Assembly (NCBI RefSeq): GCF_963558545.1
Contig: NZ_CAUWHO010000025.1
Span: 1 to 30,820 of the forward strand
Source of the DNA: Tyzzerella sp963558545
Lineage (GTDB): Bacteria > Bacillota > Clostridia > Lachnospirales > CAG-274
DNA length: 30,820 bases
Direction of reading: 5' to 3'
Each line of letters opens with the position of its first letter. Positions within the stretch are counted from its first letter, which is position 1. A program made the position numbers and the translations under genes. This document shows positions 30,007-30,820 of this stretch, one piece after another. The notes beneath the pieces are model-generated. The model saw only the letters and a program-made list of their open reading frames with translations, searched no databases and was not told the origin of the DNA.

Positions 30007-30820
30007 TTGAACATTAATACGCAAGATATACTAAATAAACTTTTATATAACAATCTATCTCAAAATGCTGAAATAGAAAATAACAACACAGTAAATGAAA
30101 ATTTAGAAAATATCAATAGTAAAATATTTAAATATAACCAGAATAACAGCCATATATTAAGCTCTGATGAAGAATTAAAATTGCTATTAAATAGCCTTAA
30201 TCAAGCTCCAACTAAAGAAAATATAGAATTAATAAAAATATTAGTACAAAATAATTTACCTATTAATAAAGATAATTTAGATAGCATAATAAAATCAACA
30301 AAAATTTTTAATGAAAATTCTATAGAAAAGGCTTTATTCTTAATTGAAAATAAACTTAAGCCAACAATAAATATAGGGGAACAAATTGATAACTATTTAT
30401 CAAAAGAAACATTAATAGATAAACAAATTGATACTTTATTTTCTAATATTAATTCATTAGGTGATAATAATTTAACAAAAGAAATTTTTAAAAATTCTAA
30501 CCTTGAAAGTCTATTAAATATAAATATTAATAAACTAAAAGATTTTAAACTTGAGCTATTAAATCATATTAAAACTAATTTATCCGAATATAAATCCTTA
30601 GAAAGACTATTAAATGGCATTACTAATTTAGATAAAAATAGCACTAATAGTAACTATAATAAGTTATCTAATATATTAGAAAATATACTCGATTTTAATT
30701 TTAATGAAGATTTATCAATAAATTTTGAAAAAACAAATATTTTAAAAAATATAGCTAATACTTTAAATGAAAATATTAACAATCAAGATTTATTAAAAGA
30801 TAATTTAAAAAATTTAAATA
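30007..30820 (+). CDS. partial protein, possibly flagellar (FliK/DUF6240-like)
   Basis: An open frame running off the right edge, 271 codons seen. Start is TTG at 30007, with GAGGTGAT 3 bases upstream. The protein is hydrophilic, very rich in Asn, Leu, Lys and Ile, and looks helical; no signal peptide, membrane span or catalytic motif is visible. The segment from PTKENIELIKILV through LIENKLKPTINIG (about residues 69-120) recalls repeats in clostridial DUF6240-type flagellar proteins related to hook-length control. That resemblance is from memory and weak. The sigma-28-like promoter supports a motility role. The gene diverges from mraZ. Function is uncertain; that it is a real gene is likely. 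Confidence 0.75.
   Translation, partial: MNINTQDILNKLLYNNLSQNAEIENNNTVNENLENINSKIFKYNQNNSHILSSDEELKLLLNSLNQAPTKENIELIKILVQNNLPINKDNLDSIIKSTKIFNENSIEKALFLIENKLKPTINIGEQIDNYLSKETLIDKQIDTLFSNINSLGDNNLTKEIFKNSNLESLLNININKLKDFKLELLNHIKTNLSEYKSLERLLNGITNLDKNSTNSNYNKLSNILENILDFNFNEDLSINFEKTNILKNIANTLNENINNQDLLKDNLKNLN

Noticed and set aside
1..30820. Mobile elements, CRISPR arrays, tRNA or rRNA genes
   Set aside because: No transposase, integrase, repeat-spacer pattern, CCA-ended cloverleaf or rRNA sequence was recognised on either strand.

Overview
The window is a gene-dense, very AT-rich piece of a bacterial chromosome from the low-GC Gram-positives (Firmicutes). Clostridia, probably near the Lachnospirales, fit best. 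This rests on the order tmk-darA-yaaR-holB-ricT-trmN6-rsmI without the bacilli-specific yabA and yazA, on dnaE followed by pfkA-pyk, on mraZ-rsmH-ftsL-PBP (PASTA), on a SpoIID-family protein, on AGGAGG-type ribosome binding sites with frequent TTG starts, and on A-tract/stem/T-tract terminators. Taxonomy is inference. No rRNA, tRNA, CRISPR array, insertion sequence or prophage was recognised. Almost every gene is housekeeping.

Layout. 1-2116 (minus): asnS then nudF. 2294-4166 (plus): an unrecognised 57-residue membrane protein with its own promoter and terminator, then endonuclease IV (nfo) and an SDR reductase. 4246-6933 (minus): a small 2Fe-2S ferredoxin and a SpoIID-domain lipoprotein with an SLH-like N-terminus. 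7013-11874 (minus): the tmk-to-rsmI operon. 11953-12612 (minus): a DUF1275 membrane protein. 12807-14744 (plus): a DUF2156 and GNAT pair. 14817-20874 (plus): dnaE, then pfkA-pyk from tandem promoters. 20943-24300 (minus): tsaD, a thioredoxin-like protein, a CcdA-TlpA fusion and thymidine kinase. 24564-25340 (plus): a PHP-family histidinol-phosphatase. 25402-29766 (minus): the head of the division/cell-wall cluster, mraZ-rsmH-ftsL-PBP. 30007-30820 (plus): a protein truncated by the window edge, behind a sigma-28-like promoter.

How the genes work together. The tmk operon joins dTMP synthesis, c-di-AMP sensing, clamp loading, RicT-linked RNA processing and RNA methylation. pfkA-pyk make the two committed kinase steps of glycolysis. 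The tsaD block pairs tRNA t6A modification with extracytoplasmic thiol-redox export. The mraZ cluster starts septal wall synthesis and carries a clear MraZ-type operator of four helically phased GTGG repeats.

The points most worth a second look are: the SpoIID-like protein with Asn where the catalytic Glu is expected; the large low-complexity insert in the second PASTA repeat of the PBP and its KTA (not KTG) box; the MraZ operator; the sigma-28-like promoter at the right edge; and the palindrome at the start site of the DUF2156-GNAT transcript. I found no convincing new multi-gene system. No gene-free stretch exceeds 300 bases; the longest are 24301-24563 and 29767-30006, both described below.
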